A DNA stretch of 64,000 bases from Pseudomonadota bacterium (GCA_022571365.1 JACZXZ010000004.1:1-64000), one strand, 5' to 3'; counted from the first letter of the stretch, positions 8,668 to 17,731 are shown. The notes: generated by a model from the letters alone, not told the origin. Program-made: numbers and translations.

Positions 8668-9990
8668 CTAAGCAACCGTAGCCACGACGCCCAATCCCTC
8701 CATTGATTTCTTGAAGATAATGGGTTCGCAGTCCACGAACGCGCGCGGATTAAAGTCGGGGTCGGCCATCACGCCCCAGATCTTTCGCATCTGCATCCCT
8801 TTATTGCCCGCATCGTAAAGGGGGAAGACGATCGCCTCCCGCAGATACTTCTCCAAGGGATGGACCTTATCAAGGGCGTTGACACCCATGACCTGCATAC
8901 ATTTGAAGACGGCCTCGAACAGGAACTCGCCCGCGAAGACCTTCGCCATCGCGCCAAGGGCATGGCCTTCGGAGTCATACATGTCCAGGTAATGGGCCGC
9001 TTTCCACGAGAGGTAGCGGCACGCCTCGATCCGCATGGCAACGTCTGCCAACATATACCCAACGTTTTGGTGGTAGATGATGGGCTTGTCACCCCCCGCG
9101 GTATATGTCTTGGCCCAGTCCAACACGTATTCATAGGCCGCCCGCGCCACGCCAACGGCCGCGATGCCTGCGACCGGACCCGACCAAGTGAAAGCCTTGC
9201 TGATGACGAGGTCTCCGTTGCCGGCCGCGAACACGTTCTCTTCGGGTATCCGGCAGTTATCGAACTCGATCCAGTTATTCTGGCAGAGCCGATGGCCGAG
9301 CTTATCAATCGGCTGTTTGTACCGCACGCCGGGCGTCCCTCGAGGCACGAGCATTGCGCTAAGCCCCTCCTTGCCCCCTTTCTTCTTATCCGTCCGGACA
9401 ATAACGGTATTAACGTTGGCCCCTTTCAGGTCCCAGCCCCCGGCGTTGCCCGGCCAATATTTTGTGCCGTTCAGCACGTATTCCCCCTTTCCCTTATCGT
9501 ACTCGGCGGTGACACCAATACCGATAGGATGGGGACCTGGGTGATCGAAATTCGCTGTGCCCCCAGGGGCTCCGGGAGCCTCGCTAACTACCCAGCCAGC
9601 TAAATATTCCCCGGTGGGATCGCTTGTGGCCTCGCCCACCCACTTCTTTTTCTGCTCCTCCGATCCAAACCATACAAGGGGCATCAAAGCCAAGCCATTG
9701 ATCAACAGGGTTGTAGCGAAACCCGGATCGACGGCGCAGATCTCTTCTGCCACGATCTGGAAATCGATATTGCTAACGCTCGCGCCACCATACGCCTCGG
9801 GAAGAAAACCCATGGCGAATCCCAGCTTATACGCCTCGACATAGGCGGGTTTCGTCATTTCAAAGGCCTTCTGAGGATCCGGCTCAGCGTCAGCCTTGGC
9901 GACGAGCGGCTTCAAGACATCTTGGGAAAACTCCTGCGCCGTCTTCCGCAACGACTTCTGCTCCCACGTCAGTGAAAAATCGATTGCCAT
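8668..9990 (-). CDS. Acyl-CoA dehydrogenase family protein
   Basis: The 440-residue flavoprotein has the acyl-CoA dehydrogenase domain order: an N-terminal helical domain ('EQKSLRKTAQEFSQDVLKPL'), a middle beta domain ('YVLNGTKYWPGNAGG'), and a C-terminal helical domain ('GIAAVGVARAAYEYVLDWAK'). A 'YEG' catalytic motif like that of MCAD is not obvious, so the base may be placed differently. The gene is flanked on both sides by copies of the small membrane-peptide gene. Its third codon positions are visibly less GC-rich than its neighbours, which suggests separate acquisition. It is probably transcribed with the pqqA-D-E genes upstream. Confidence 0.88.
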   Translation of the reverse strand: MAIDFSLTWEQKSLRKTAQEFSQDVLKPLVAKADAEPDPQKAFEMTKPAYVEAYKLGFAMGFLPEAYGGASVSNIDFQIVAEEICAVDPGFATTLLINGLALMPLVWFGSEEQKKKWVGEATSDPTGEYLAGWVVSEAPGAPGGTANFDHPGPHPIGIGVTAEYDKGKGEYVLNGTKYWPGNAGGWDLKGANVNTVIVRTDKKKGGKEGLSAMLVPRGTPGVRYKQPIDKLGHRLCQNNWIEFDNCRIPEENVFAAGNGDLVISKAFTWSGPVAGIAAVGVARAAYEYVLDWAKTYTAGGDKPIIYHQNVGYMLADVAMRIEACRYLSWKAAHYLDMYDSEGHALGAMAKVFAGEFLFEAVFKCMQVMGVNALDKVHPLEKYLREAIVFPLYDAGNKGMQMRKIWGVMADPDFNPRAFVDCEPIIFKKSMEGLGVVATVA

Positions 9991-10111
9991 CCTCTCTTCC
10001 TCCCGAGAAAAGAAACTTAAGGGCTATCTCTATGGTCCAGCCAGCACGTGACGGCGGCCTAAGTGGAAAAATGACGGCCGATTTCTACACGGCCGCCGCA
10101 CCCGCCCGCCG

Positions 10112-10189
10112 TTACACCACGACCAGCAGCGCGGTCAGGGCGAGCCCGCAGAGGACCGTGCCGGCGACCGAATCAAGGGGCGTCTTCAT
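10112..10189 (-). CDS. Small membrane peptide, truncated copy
   Basis: This is a 25-residue frame beginning ATG AAG ACG and reading 'MKTPLDSVAGTVLCGLAL' before stopping at TAA, ten residues shorter than the copy at 8458-8565. Sixty-eight bases are identical between the copies, and homology stops abruptly at the 3' end. The upstream region differs and has only a gcgggg-type binding site. It lies between pqqE and the acyl-CoA dehydrogenase on the same strand. It may be a working peptide that keeps most of the helix, or a duplication scar. Confidence 0.45.
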   Translation of the reverse strand: MKTPLDSVAGTVLCGLALTALLVVV

Positions 10190-10238
10190 CCCCGCCGGTT
10201 GTCAAGGCGACGGCGCCCTCGCGCGCGGACTTCAGTAC

Positions 10239-11411
10239 TCATGGGGGAGAGGGAGCTTCATCCCATCCCCCTGTGAAGGCCGTTGAGACCGCGCGCGGGC
10301 GTCGCATCACGAGCGGACGATGGACCCGGGGCCGAAACGCGTCCTCGATCGCCGCTTCGATCACATGGTGATGCGGCGAAAGGGCGCATGCCGGATCGGT
10401 GTTGGCCGCATCCCCGGTCAGCAGATAGGCTTGGCAGCGACAGCCGCCGAAATCCTTTTTTCTTTCGGGACAGCCGCGGCAGGGCTCCTTCATCCAGCTC
10501 TCGCCGCGGAACCTGTTGAAGGCCGGCGAGTCGTGCCAGATCCACTCGAGGCTGTGGTCCCGCACCGAGGGAAAGTCCATGTCCTTGATAACCCGGGCTT
10601 CCTGGCAGGGCAGGCCGGTGCCGTCGGGGGCGATGGTGAAATGAATGGTGCCCCAACCGTTCATGCACGCCTTGGGCCGGCCCATGTAATAGTCGTGGTC
10701 GACGAAGTAGATCGTCATGCGGCCGGCCATCCGCTCGCGAAATGCCTTCACCAACTCGTCGGCGCGCTCGACCTGCTCTCTGGTGGGCAGGAGCTCGTCG
10801 CGGTTGAGCCAAGCCCAGTTGTAGTACTGGATTTGGACGTATTCCAGGTAGTCGGCCTTGAGTTCCTCGGCCATGGCCAGGATGTCCTCGGTGCGGTCGA
10901 GGGTCTGGCGGATCGTCGGGACGTTGAGCACCATGGGGAAACCGTGCGCCTTGATCAGGCGCGCGACCTCTAGCTTGTGCTTGTGAGCCTTCGCTCCGAC
11001 CAGCTTGTCGGTGAGGTCGCGGTCACAGGACTGGATGCTGAGCTGGATCTGATTGAGGCCGGCCTGCTTCAGGGCCACGAGCCGTTTCTCTGTCAGCCCC
11101 ATTCCCGAGGTGATGAGATTGGTGTAATAGCCGAGCTCACTTGCCTCGGCGACCAGCTCCTCGACGTCCTTGCGGACGAGTGGCTCACCGCCGGTGAACC
11201 CTAGCTGTAGAGCACCCAACTCACGGCCCTCGCGCAGAACGCGCTTCCATTCCTCGGTGCTAAGCTCGTCGCGGTAGAGGTCGAAGTCGAGAGGGTTGCT
11301 GCACCAAGGGCATGCAAGCGGGCACCGGTAGGTCAGCTCGCAGCAGAGCCAGAGTGGTTTGCCCTGTCCGTCAAGACTTAGGGAAGAATCCGATCCGGGA
11401 AGAACTGGCAT
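10239..11411 (-). CDS. pqqE: PqqE, PQQ biosynthesis radical SAM enzyme (set 1)
   Basis: PqqE forms the Glu-Tyr carbon-carbon crosslink in the PqqA peptide. The radical SAM cluster motif is 'CPLACPWC' near residue 27; 'FTGGEPLVRKD' is the GGEP SAM-binding motif. The SPASM domain carries 'PKACMNGWG', 'LPCQEARV', and the 'CRGCPERKKDFGGCRCQA' cluster with a final Cys in 'ANTDPAC'. All cluster ligands are present. I start at the ATG at 11411, which has a ggaggt site. That ATG and about 13 following codons derive from an out-of-frame duplicated pqqD end (see pseudogene entry). It pairs with the set-1 pqqA and pqqD; no pqqB or pqqC lies with it. Confidence 0.93.
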   Translation of the reverse strand: MPVLPGSDSSLSLDGQGKPLWLCCELTYRCPLACPWCSNPLDFDLYRDELSTEEWKRVLREGRELGALQLGFTGGEPLVRKDVEELVAEASELGYYTNLITSGMGLTEKRLVALKQAGLNQIQLSIQSCDRDLTDKLVGAKAHKHKLEVARLIKAHGFPMVLNVPTIRQTLDRTEDILAMAEELKADYLEYVQIQYYNWAWLNRDELLPTREQVERADELVKAFRERMAGRMTIYFVDHDYYMGRPKACMNGWGTIHFTIAPDGTGLPCQEARVIKDMDFPSVRDHSLEWIWHDSPAFNRFRGESWMKEPCRGCPERKKDFGGCRCQAYLLTGDAANTDPACALSPHHHVIEAAIEDAFRPRVHRPLVMRRPRAVSTAFTGGWDEAPSPP

Positions 11412-11644
11412 GTGACACCTCCAGGGACTTGACGCCGCCGCCCGCGACGGCACCGTCGGCATAGTGTGTTTTCAGTTCTTCGATCACCTCGCCCACCGGC
11501 TTTTCCCCCCGGTGCGGCATCCCCGGTGCAGCGACTGAAGATCTCGCCGGTGGTCTCGTTCAACTTCACGGCGCCTTCGGGGTAAAAAAAAGCAGCCAGC
11601 GGTAGGTCAGCTCACAGGCGAGCCAGGGCGGTTTGCCCTGCCCG
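11412..11644 (-). pseudogene. Decayed pqqE 5' fragment plus pqqD 3' fragment (tandem duplication scar)
   Basis: Reading the minus strand after the pqqD stop, the first 55 bases encode 'DGQGKPPWLACELTYRW', which matches the start of the neighbouring PqqE. The sequence then jumps to 'PEGAVKLNETTGEIFSRCTG', which matches the middle of the neighbouring PqqD. After a frameshift it continues with 'KPVGEVIEELK' and ends in 'LEVSH', where the present pqqE ATG lies. The arrangement pqqD - pqqE' - 'pqqD - pqqE is explained by a tandem duplication of the pqqD/pqqE junction followed by deletion and decay. It is not translatable as a whole. Confidence 0.8.
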
Positions 11645-11944
11645 TCAGGACTTGAGTTTGATCCAGCCTCTGGCGTGCGACACCTCCAGGAACTCAAGGA
11701 GGCTTTTTTCCAGCGTCGCGTTCGACTCGGGGTCCGAATATATCTCCTTCAATTCTTCGATGATCCGGGCGACCGGCTTATCCCCGGTGCAGCGACTAAG
11801 GATCGCGCCGGCGCCCTCGTTCAACTTCACCACGCCTTCCGGATAAAGTAGAACGTGCGAATCCTGGGTCTCTTCCCAACGGAAGAGGTACATCGGGTTG
11901 ATTTCGAAACAGTCGTCCAATTGAACCCGGGCGTCTGCAGCCAT
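11645..11944 (-). CDS. pqqD: PqqD-type PqqA-binding chaperone (set 1)
   Basis: PqqD is a RiPP recognition element that binds the PqqA leader and delivers it to PqqE. The 99-residue protein shows the family core 'VVKLNEGAGAILSRCTG' and 'ARIIEELKEIYSD' in the middle, then a C-terminal winged-helix part. It differs clearly from the second PqqD in the window (24862-25149), with an unusual acidic N-terminus ('DDCFEINPMYLFRWEE'). The start at 11944 has a purine-rich aaggaaggg site. It lies about 90 bp after its pqqA and is followed by the duplication scar and pqqE. Confidence 0.85.
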   Translation of the reverse strand: MAADARVQLDDCFEINPMYLFRWEETQDSHVLLYPEGVVKLNEGAGAILSRCTGDKPVARIIEELKEIYSDPESNATLEKSLLEFLEVSHARGWIKLKS

Positions 11945-12031
11945 GAACTCGCCCTTCCTTCCGGCCGTTCGCGCAGAAAGGCAAAGAGGGACTGCTGGAT
12001 GCAAGCCCCTCTTTCAGATGGTATTCTCGTT

Positions 12032-12112
12032 TCAGCTCAAGCGGGCGTATGCGTAGGCCGTCACTTCAAAGCCTAGGCGCAGGTCGTAAAAGCCAGGGTC
12101 GATCCACTTCAT
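12032..12112 (-). CDS. pqqA: PqqA precursor peptide (set 1, Pseudomonas/enteric-like type)
   Basis: This 26-residue peptide is absent from the ORF track. It reads MKW at the start and 'LRLGFEVTAYAYARLS' at the end. The E-x-x-x-Y core (Glu16, Tyr20) that is crosslinked into PQQ is intact. The start has a strong ggaggtg site. The core context 'DLRLGFEVT' resembles pseudomonad and enterobacterial PqqA and is unlike the two other PqqA genes in the window ('VGMEINCY'). It heads the pqqA-pqqD-pqqE operon on the minus strand. Confidence 0.9.
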   Translation of the reverse strand: MKWIDPGFYDLRLGFEVTAYAYARLS

Positions 12113-12462
12113 AATCCACCTCCCTTTACTTTTGAATAATTCCAGTGAATAATGCTACAAAATAAAATTTGAATAATTCTAACTAAAAACTCAAGACTTC
12201 GAAGTTATTCGAACACCAAATTCTTGGCCGGTCAAGCGGTTTTTTTTATAACAGTCTCCCGGTTTTCGCCATGTCACTTCCAGAATCAGGAAAATCGCCG
12301 CGGATCGATCCATTGGCACCGACTCATCCTGATTATTGGGGAATGCCCTGCTAAAATCGCGACTGCCGCTGGCGGCCGGCTTGACGCCGCCTCCGTCACG
12401 CCAATAGATTGGCGCAAGCCTGTGGGCATAAGGCTGGAGCGAATCGGGAGGAACCTCTCACC
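12113..12462. promoter_or_regulatory. AT-rich divergent promoter region with GAATAAT boxes
   Basis: This region lies between pqqA (minus) and the NitT/TauT-type operon (plus). The first 130 bases are strongly AT-rich, unlike the rest of the window. They contain repeated boxes: gaataattc at 12134-12142 and 12171-12179, gaataatgc at 12147-12155, and the inverted form gaataacttc at 12201-12210. The boxes are partly palindromic and could bind a regulator of pqqA. Closer to the plus-strand gene the composition returns to GC-rich. No regulator gene is adjacent. Confidence 0.45.
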
Positions 12463-13443
12463 GTGATACGCGCCGTCCGGATTCTTCTCGTCCTTGTCGT
12501 GTTCTGCGCCGCCTCGCTGACCGCGGCGGCCGAATCGGTGAAGATCAGGATCGGGGTGCTCAAATTCGGCACCGTGACCTGGGAGGCGGACGTGATCCGC
12601 CACCACGGCCTGGACGAGGCCGAGGGCATCGGGCTCGTGTTCCGCGAGCTGGCCAGCAAGCAAGCCACCGCGGTGGCGCTTCAGGGTGGCGCCGTGGACA
12701 TGATCGTGACCGATTGGTTCTGGGTCTCGCGCCAGCGGGCGGCGGGCGCTGACTATACCTTCGTGCCCTATTCGACGGCGGTCGGGGCGCTGGTGGTTCC
12801 GGCCGACTCGCCGATAGACAGCCTGGCCGACCTGCGCGGCAGACGCCTCGGCATCGCCGGCGGCCCGGTGGACAAGAGCTGGCTGTTGCTGCGGGCCCTG
12901 GCCCGCAAGCGCCACGACATCGACCTGAACACCGAGGTGGAGAAGGTTTTCGGCGCGGCGCCGCTGCTCAATGAGCAGATCAAGATAGGTAGAATCGACG
13001 CGGTGATCACCTTTTGGCCCTATGCCGCCCGGCTCGAGGCCGCGGGCATGCGGCGGCTCATCGGGGTCGAGGAGGCGGGGCGCGAGCTGGGCATCGCCTC
13101 CGAGGTGCCGCTGCTCGGCTATGTGTTCAGCGAGGGCTGGGCCGACGCCCACCGGGACGAGGTGCTGGCCTTCGTCCGGGCCTCGCGGAAGGCCAAGGAA
13201 ATCCTGCGCGCCTCGGACGCGGAGTGGGAGCGGTTGAAGCCGCTCACCAGGGCCGAGGACGAGGCGACCTTGGTCGCCTTGCGGGAGGCCTTCCGCGCCG
13301 GCATCCCGGAGCAATGGGGCGAGGCGGAGCGGCGCGACGCCCGGCGCATGTTCGAGATCCTGAGGGAGCTGGGCGGCGACAAGCTGGTCGGCACCACCCG
13401 CGAGCTGCAGGCGGGGACCTTCTGGTCCGGCCTGAGTTTCTGA
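12463..13443 (+). CDS. ABC transporter periplasmic substrate-binding protein (NitT/TauT/NMT1-like)
   Basis: This is a signal-peptide-bearing binding protein of about 326 residues from the chosen GTG at 12463, which has a gggagg site. The hydrophobic segment 'ILLVLVVFCAASLTAAAES' ends in a likely signal-peptidase site. It shows the NMT1/SsuA-type pattern: 'VDMIVTDWFWVSRQRAAGAD', 'LADLRGRRLGIAGGPVDKSW' and 'IDAVITFWPYAARLEAAG'. Family substrates include nitrate, sulfonates, taurine and thiamine precursors, and none can be assigned here. It heads a three-gene operon with permease and ATPase, just upstream of the PQQ dehydrogenase. Confidence 0.85.
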   Translation: MIRAVRILLVLVVFCAASLTAAAESVKIRIGVLKFGTVTWEADVIRHHGLDEAEGIGLVFRELASKQATAVALQGGAVDMIVTDWFWVSRQRAAGADYTFVPYSTAVGALVVPADSPIDSLADLRGRRLGIAGGPVDKSWLLLRALARKRHDIDLNTEVEKVFGAAPLLNEQIKIGRIDAVITFWPYAARLEAAGMRRLIGVEEAGRELGIASEVPLLGYVFSEGWADAHRDEVLAFVRASRKAKEILRASDAEWERLKPLTRAEDEATLVALREAFRAGIPEQWGEAERRDARRMFEILRELGGDKLVGTTRELQAGTFWSGLSF

Positions 13444-13459
13444 AACCGTGGGCGCGGGG

Positions 13460-14202
13460 ATGAGATCCTCGTTCTTGATCCAGCTCGCCTCCATCGTCCT
13501 GCTGGTGGCGCTCTGGCAGGTGGCGGCGGCGGCCATGGACGACAGTCGTTTGCTGCCGGGACCGGTGGCGGTGCTGGACGTGCTCGTGCGCGACATCGGC
13601 GACGGCGAACTGCCCTATCACGTCGGTGTCACCCTGGCGCGAGTCGCCGCCAGTTTCGTGCTCGCCATGACGATCGGGATCGCCATCGGCATCGCCATGG
13701 GTCGAGCCAAGACGCTAGACCGCTTCTTCGACAGCTGGCTGATCCTGTTCCTCAACATCCCGGCCCTGGTGACCATCATCCTGGCCTATGTCTGGTTCGG
13801 ACTGGTGGAGGCCGCCGCCATCGGCGCGGTGGCGATCAACAAGATCCCTACCGTCGTGGTCACCGTGCGCGAGGGAACGCGGGCGCTCGAGCGCGACTAC
13901 ATGGAGATGGCCGAGGTCTTTCGGGTGGGCCAGTGGCGGCAATTGCAACAGGTGGTGCTGCCCCAGCTTTACCCCTTCCTGATGGCGGCCGCGCGATCGG
14001 GCCTGGCACTGATCTGGAAGATCGTGCTGGTCGTGGAGCTGCTCGGCCGCAGCAACGGCGTGGGCTTCCAGCTCTACCTGTTCTTCCAGCTTTTCGACGT
14101 TGCCAGCATCCTGGCCTATACCATCGCCTTCGTCGCCGTGATTCAGACGATCGAGCTAACCCTCATGCGGCCGGTGGAGCGGTGGGCCACGCGGTGGCGG
14201 CG

Positions 14203-14206
<4 letters not shown>
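13460..14206 (+). CDS. ABC transporter permease (NitT/TauT/SsuC-like)
   Basis: The protein of about 248 residues has roughly six transmembrane helices and the binding-protein-dependent transport signature 'EMAEVFRVGQWRQLQQVVLPQL' (EAA loop region) near residue 150. 'LTIG'-like glycine-rich helices and 'LFLNIPALVTIILAYVWFGL' match SsuC/TauC permeases. The ATG at 13460 was preferred over the upstream GTG at 13448, but either is possible. It follows the binding-protein gene by 16 bp and overlaps the ATPase gene at ATGA. Confidence 0.88.
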
Positions 14207-14961
<755 letters not shown>

Positions 14962-15185
14962 CCGCCCGGCGCCATCCGGGGATGGAGGCGTGGATGGGCG
15001 AGAGAAGCGGCGCCCCGCAGCTCAGCGATCTTGGGGGTCTGGCATGGTTAGGCCGTCCCTGCGTAAAGTCCGTAAACCGCCATCTTTCACCTGGCCAGGG
15101 TTCCAGCATCGAGGGCGGCGCCGGGAAAGGGCGATGGGTCCGAGTCCCGCGCCCTGCGATCATTTGCCGAGCCGCCGGGACGCAA
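14962..15185. other. Non-coding stretch after the NitT/TauT-type operon
   Basis: No supported gene, RNA or strong terminator was seen here. Reading frames on both strands are arginine/proline-rich shadows. The duplicated promoter block of the PQQ dehydrogenase begins immediately afterwards. Confidence 0.4.
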
Positions 15186-15341
15186 CCGCCAAGGCCGAAA
15201 ACCTCGTCGGCCTCTGAGCGACGCCTTTTATAGATAGGTTTCGTCTAGGTAGGTTCCGTCATCCCGCTATCTGACAGGGCCCATATGGGAGGTCCGGCCA
15301 CGATGTCTTTTCTTGACGTTGCCTAGGCAAGCGTGCAAAAT
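15186..15341 (+). promoter_or_regulatory. Promoter block of PQQ dehydrogenase 1 (duplicated before PQQ dehydrogenase 2)
   Basis: This block recurs with high similarity at 26525-26658, before the second PQQ dehydrogenase. It contains a hairpin with arms aggccga/tcggcct (15192-15213), a perfect palindrome cccatatggg (15280-15289) inside the longer shared string ctgacagggcccatatggga, and a sigma-70-like promoter: ttgacg at 15313-15318, 17 bp, then caaaat at 15336-15341. Conservation of palindrome and promoter while the downstream leader diverges argues that the two dehydrogenases share an operator. The regulator is unknown. Confidence 0.65.
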
Positions 15342-15442
15342 CGCTTCATCGTAACCGAGCTGCCAAACTGGAGTTCCGTGGCTGGGCTCACGGGACGCGA
15401 AAAGAAAATACAAGGCTCGGGAACCTATGGGGAGGGAGAACC

Positions 15443-17269
15443 ATGAAATTGGTGACTAAGTTTGCTGTCCTTGCGGCGGCCACGTTCGCCGTGGGGCTCC
15501 TTTACGTCTCGCCGGTCCAGGCCGGACCGGTGACGTATCAAGACCTTTTGACCTCCGACGACGATACATCCTCATGGCTGCAGTACGGCCGCACCTATGA
15601 CGGCCATCGCTATGTTCGCTTGGACCAGATCAACCGGTCCAACGTCAACCGGCTTCGGCCCGTGTGGATTTTCCCGACCGGAGGCGAGAACCGCGGTCTG
15701 CAAGCGACCCCGCTCGTCCATGATGGCGTGATCTACATGTCGGCCGATGAATCGCGCGTTTTCGCGATCGACGCCCGCACCGGTGCGAAGATATGGGCGT
15801 ACGACCCAGAGGTCGCGGAAGAGGCGGAGCGCGTCTATTGCTGCGGGTCGCAGAACCGTGGCGTGGCGCTCTTGGATGACAAGGTGTTCGTCGCCACCAT
15901 GGACGCCCGCATAGTCGCGCTCAACAAGGACACCGGCGAGGAAATTTGGGACACGGTGGTGCACACCTGGGAAGATGGCTACAGCATCACCGGCGCGGTG
16001 CTCGCGGTCAAGGACATGGTGCTGACGGGCGTTGCCGGCGGCGAGTTCGGCATCCGCGGGTTCGTCAAGGCCTTCGACGCCGACACCGGCGAGCTTCGCT
16101 GGACCGCTTACGCGATCCCCGAAGGGGACGATTCCTGGCCGGGCGACATGTGGAAGGACGGCGGAGGCTCCACCTGGACCACCGGCGCCTTCGACCCCGA
16201 GCTCAACCTGGTCTACTGGCACGTCGGTAACGCGGGCCCCTGGAACTGCAATCTGCGCCCGGGCGACAACAAGTGGACCGCGGGCGTGATCGCGATCGAC
16301 GCCGATTCCGGCGACATCGTCTGGGGCTTCCAGTACACCCCGCACGACTGCTGGGACTATGACAGCGTCAGCACGCCGGTTCTCGCCGACATCGTGATCG
16401 ACGGCCAGATGAGGAAGACCCTTCTCCACCACGACAAGAACGGCTTCTTCTACGCCATCGACCGCACCAACGGCGAGTTCATCTACGGCAAGCCCATGGT
16501 TCCCGGGCTCAACTGGGCCTTCGGGCTCGACCCGGTGACCGGTCGGCCGGACGTCAACCCGGACTTCGTGGCGGTGACCGGCGGGCCCGAGGTCGCGCCG
16601 ATCATCCCCAGCCTCGAAGGCGCGATCGACTGGCAGCCTCTGGCCTACAACTCCGATACCGGCTTGATCTACTTCCTGTCCAACACCTGGGCCATGGGCT
16701 ATAAGTTCTACGAAGACTGCCCGCGTCCGACAGGGGCGGGTGAGTGGTATCTGTGCGCGGACTATCAGCAGTACATCCGCCCGGACATTCCCGTCGGCGC
16801 GTTCCTGGCGGTCGACGTGGCCACCGGCAACGAGGTCTGGCGCACCACCAACACCCTGCCGTTCTGGTCCGGGGTCGTCGTCACCTCGGGCGGTCTCGTG
16901 TTTATGGGTGACAACTACGGGCACGCCATGGCGATGGACGCCCACAACGGCACGGTGCTCTGGCGCTTCCCGACCGGCTCGCCGATCACGGGAAGCCCGA
17001 TCACCTATGATATCGACGGTGTGCAGTACGTGCTGTTCCCCTCGGGCATGTCCGGCGACATGACCTTCTACTACACCAACCCGAAGGCCGGGAACCTCAT
17101 CGCCTTCGCGCTCGACGGCGGGGGTACGCCGCCTCACCCGGTGGGTAACAACCTCCAGTACGTTCCGGGCGGTCATTCGCCCGTCGGCGAGGCGGGCATG
17201 TTCCTCGGTGGCAGAGTCATCGAGGGGTATGGCTACCCGCCCACGGAGGAAAAGCCACTCGTACAATAA
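15443..17269 (+). CDS. PQQ-dependent methanol/ethanol-type dehydrogenase 1
   Basis: This is a periplasmic eight-bladed quinoprotein of 608 residues with a cleaved signal peptide ('AVLAAATFAVGLLYVSPVQA'). PQQ and metal ligands are visible: the vicinal disulfide 'YCCGSQNRG' near residue 130, metal ligand Glu in 'GGEFGIRGF', Asn in 'GNAGPWN', and the catalytic Asp in 'CWDYDSVS'. The second Asp of that D-Y-D is the extra ligand associated with lanthanide-dependent enzymes (XoxF, PedH); calcium MxaF types carry Ala there. Extra Cys residues ('PWNCN', 'HDCWD') are unusual. A ggggagg site precedes the ATG. It is paired with the cytochrome c gene just downstream. Confidence 0.93.
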   Translation: MKLVTKFAVLAAATFAVGLLYVSPVQAGPVTYQDLLTSDDDTSSWLQYGRTYDGHRYVRLDQINRSNVNRLRPVWIFPTGGENRGLQATPLVHDGVIYMSADESRVFAIDARTGAKIWAYDPEVAEEAERVYCCGSQNRGVALLDDKVFVATMDARIVALNKDTGEEIWDTVVHTWEDGYSITGAVLAVKDMVLTGVAGGEFGIRGFVKAFDADTGELRWTAYAIPEGDDSWPGDMWKDGGGSTWTTGAFDPELNLVYWHVGNAGPWNCNLRPGDNKWTAGVIAIDADSGDIVWGFQYTPHDCWDYDSVSTPVLADIVIDGQMRKTLLHHDKNGFFYAIDRTNGEFIYGKPMVPGLNWAFGLDPVTGRPDVNPDFVAVTGGPEVAPIIPSLEGAIDWQPLAYNSDTGLIYFLSNTWAMGYKFYEDCPRPTGAGEWYLCADYQQYIRPDIPVGAFLAVDVATGNEVWRTTNTLPFWSGVVVTSGGLVFMGDNYGHAMAMDAHNGTVLWRFPTGSPITGSPITYDIDGVQYVLFPSGMSGDMTFYYTNPKAGNLIAFALDGGGTPPHPVGNNLQYVPGGHSPVGEAGMFLGGRVIEGYGYPPTEEKPLVQ

Positions 17270-17296
17270 TCCAACACCAAATCCTCACCCATACAC

Positions 17297-17342
17297 CCGG
17301 CGGAAGGCAGCCGCATCTTGTGCCCTTCCGCCGGGCTTTTTT
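17297..17342 (+). terminator. Rho-independent terminator after PQQ dehydrogenase 1
   Basis: The 12-bp arms cccggcggaagg and ccttccgccggg pair perfectly around a 15-nt loop and are followed by a run of six T. It is one of the strongest terminators in the window. It overlaps the proposed start of the cytochrome c gene, so part of transcription may read through into the cytochrome. Confidence 0.8.
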
Positions 17343-17731
17343 CTGCCCTGGGTGCCCTGGTGCTTGGGGCAGCGATCCTATTTTCGGGAGGCCAGCTCGC
17401 CGCGAGCAACGGCGAGCCAGCCGCGGACGAAGCGGAGTTCGCCGCCGGGGAGGCCGAGGACGACGCGTTCACCAATCCCTTTCTCGGGGATCCGGAGGCG
17501 ATCGAGGAGGGCTACTGGCTGTTCCTCGCGCGCTGCACCGGCTGCCACTGGAACCCGTTGCGTGGCCCCCGGATCTTCCAGACCAAGCGGAGCTACGAGT
17601 ATTTCTTGGAGGTCGTGATCAACGGGCGGAAGACCCTCCGGACCATGCCTCCCTTCGGCTCCCTCCTGTCGCCCGACGACATCTCGAAGATTCACGCCTT
17701 CCTCATGTCCCGAAAAGGCCTTAGAGATTAG
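17318..17731 (+). CDS. Class I cytochrome c, electron acceptor of PQQ dehydrogenase 1
   Basis: The haem-binding motif 'CTGCH' sits near residue 72 and a Met ligand lies in 'LRTMPPFGSL'. It is paralogous to the cytochrome at 28586-28948 ('FLEVVINGR' shared). It is probably the periplasmic electron acceptor of the adjacent dehydrogenase. The start is uncertain: the frame is open back to the dehydrogenase stop, the only early starts are TTG at 17318 (inside the terminator hairpin) and a GTG about 12 codons later, and the signal-like segment 'LGALVLGAAILFSGGQLAAS' lacks the usual positive residues. The first codons may have been lost or altered. Confidence 0.8.
   Translation: MCPSAGLFSALGALVLGAAILFSGGQLAASNGEPAADEAEFAAGEAEDDAFTNPFLGDPEAIEEGYWLFLARCTGCHWNPLRGPRIFQTKRSYEYFLEVVINGRKTLRTMPPFGSLLSPDDISKIHAFLMSRKGLRD

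Noticed and set aside
14962-15240. Riboswitch or small RNA before PQQ dehydrogenase 1
   Set aside because: Only a simple 7-bp hairpin was seen; no known riboswitch core could be matched by eye.
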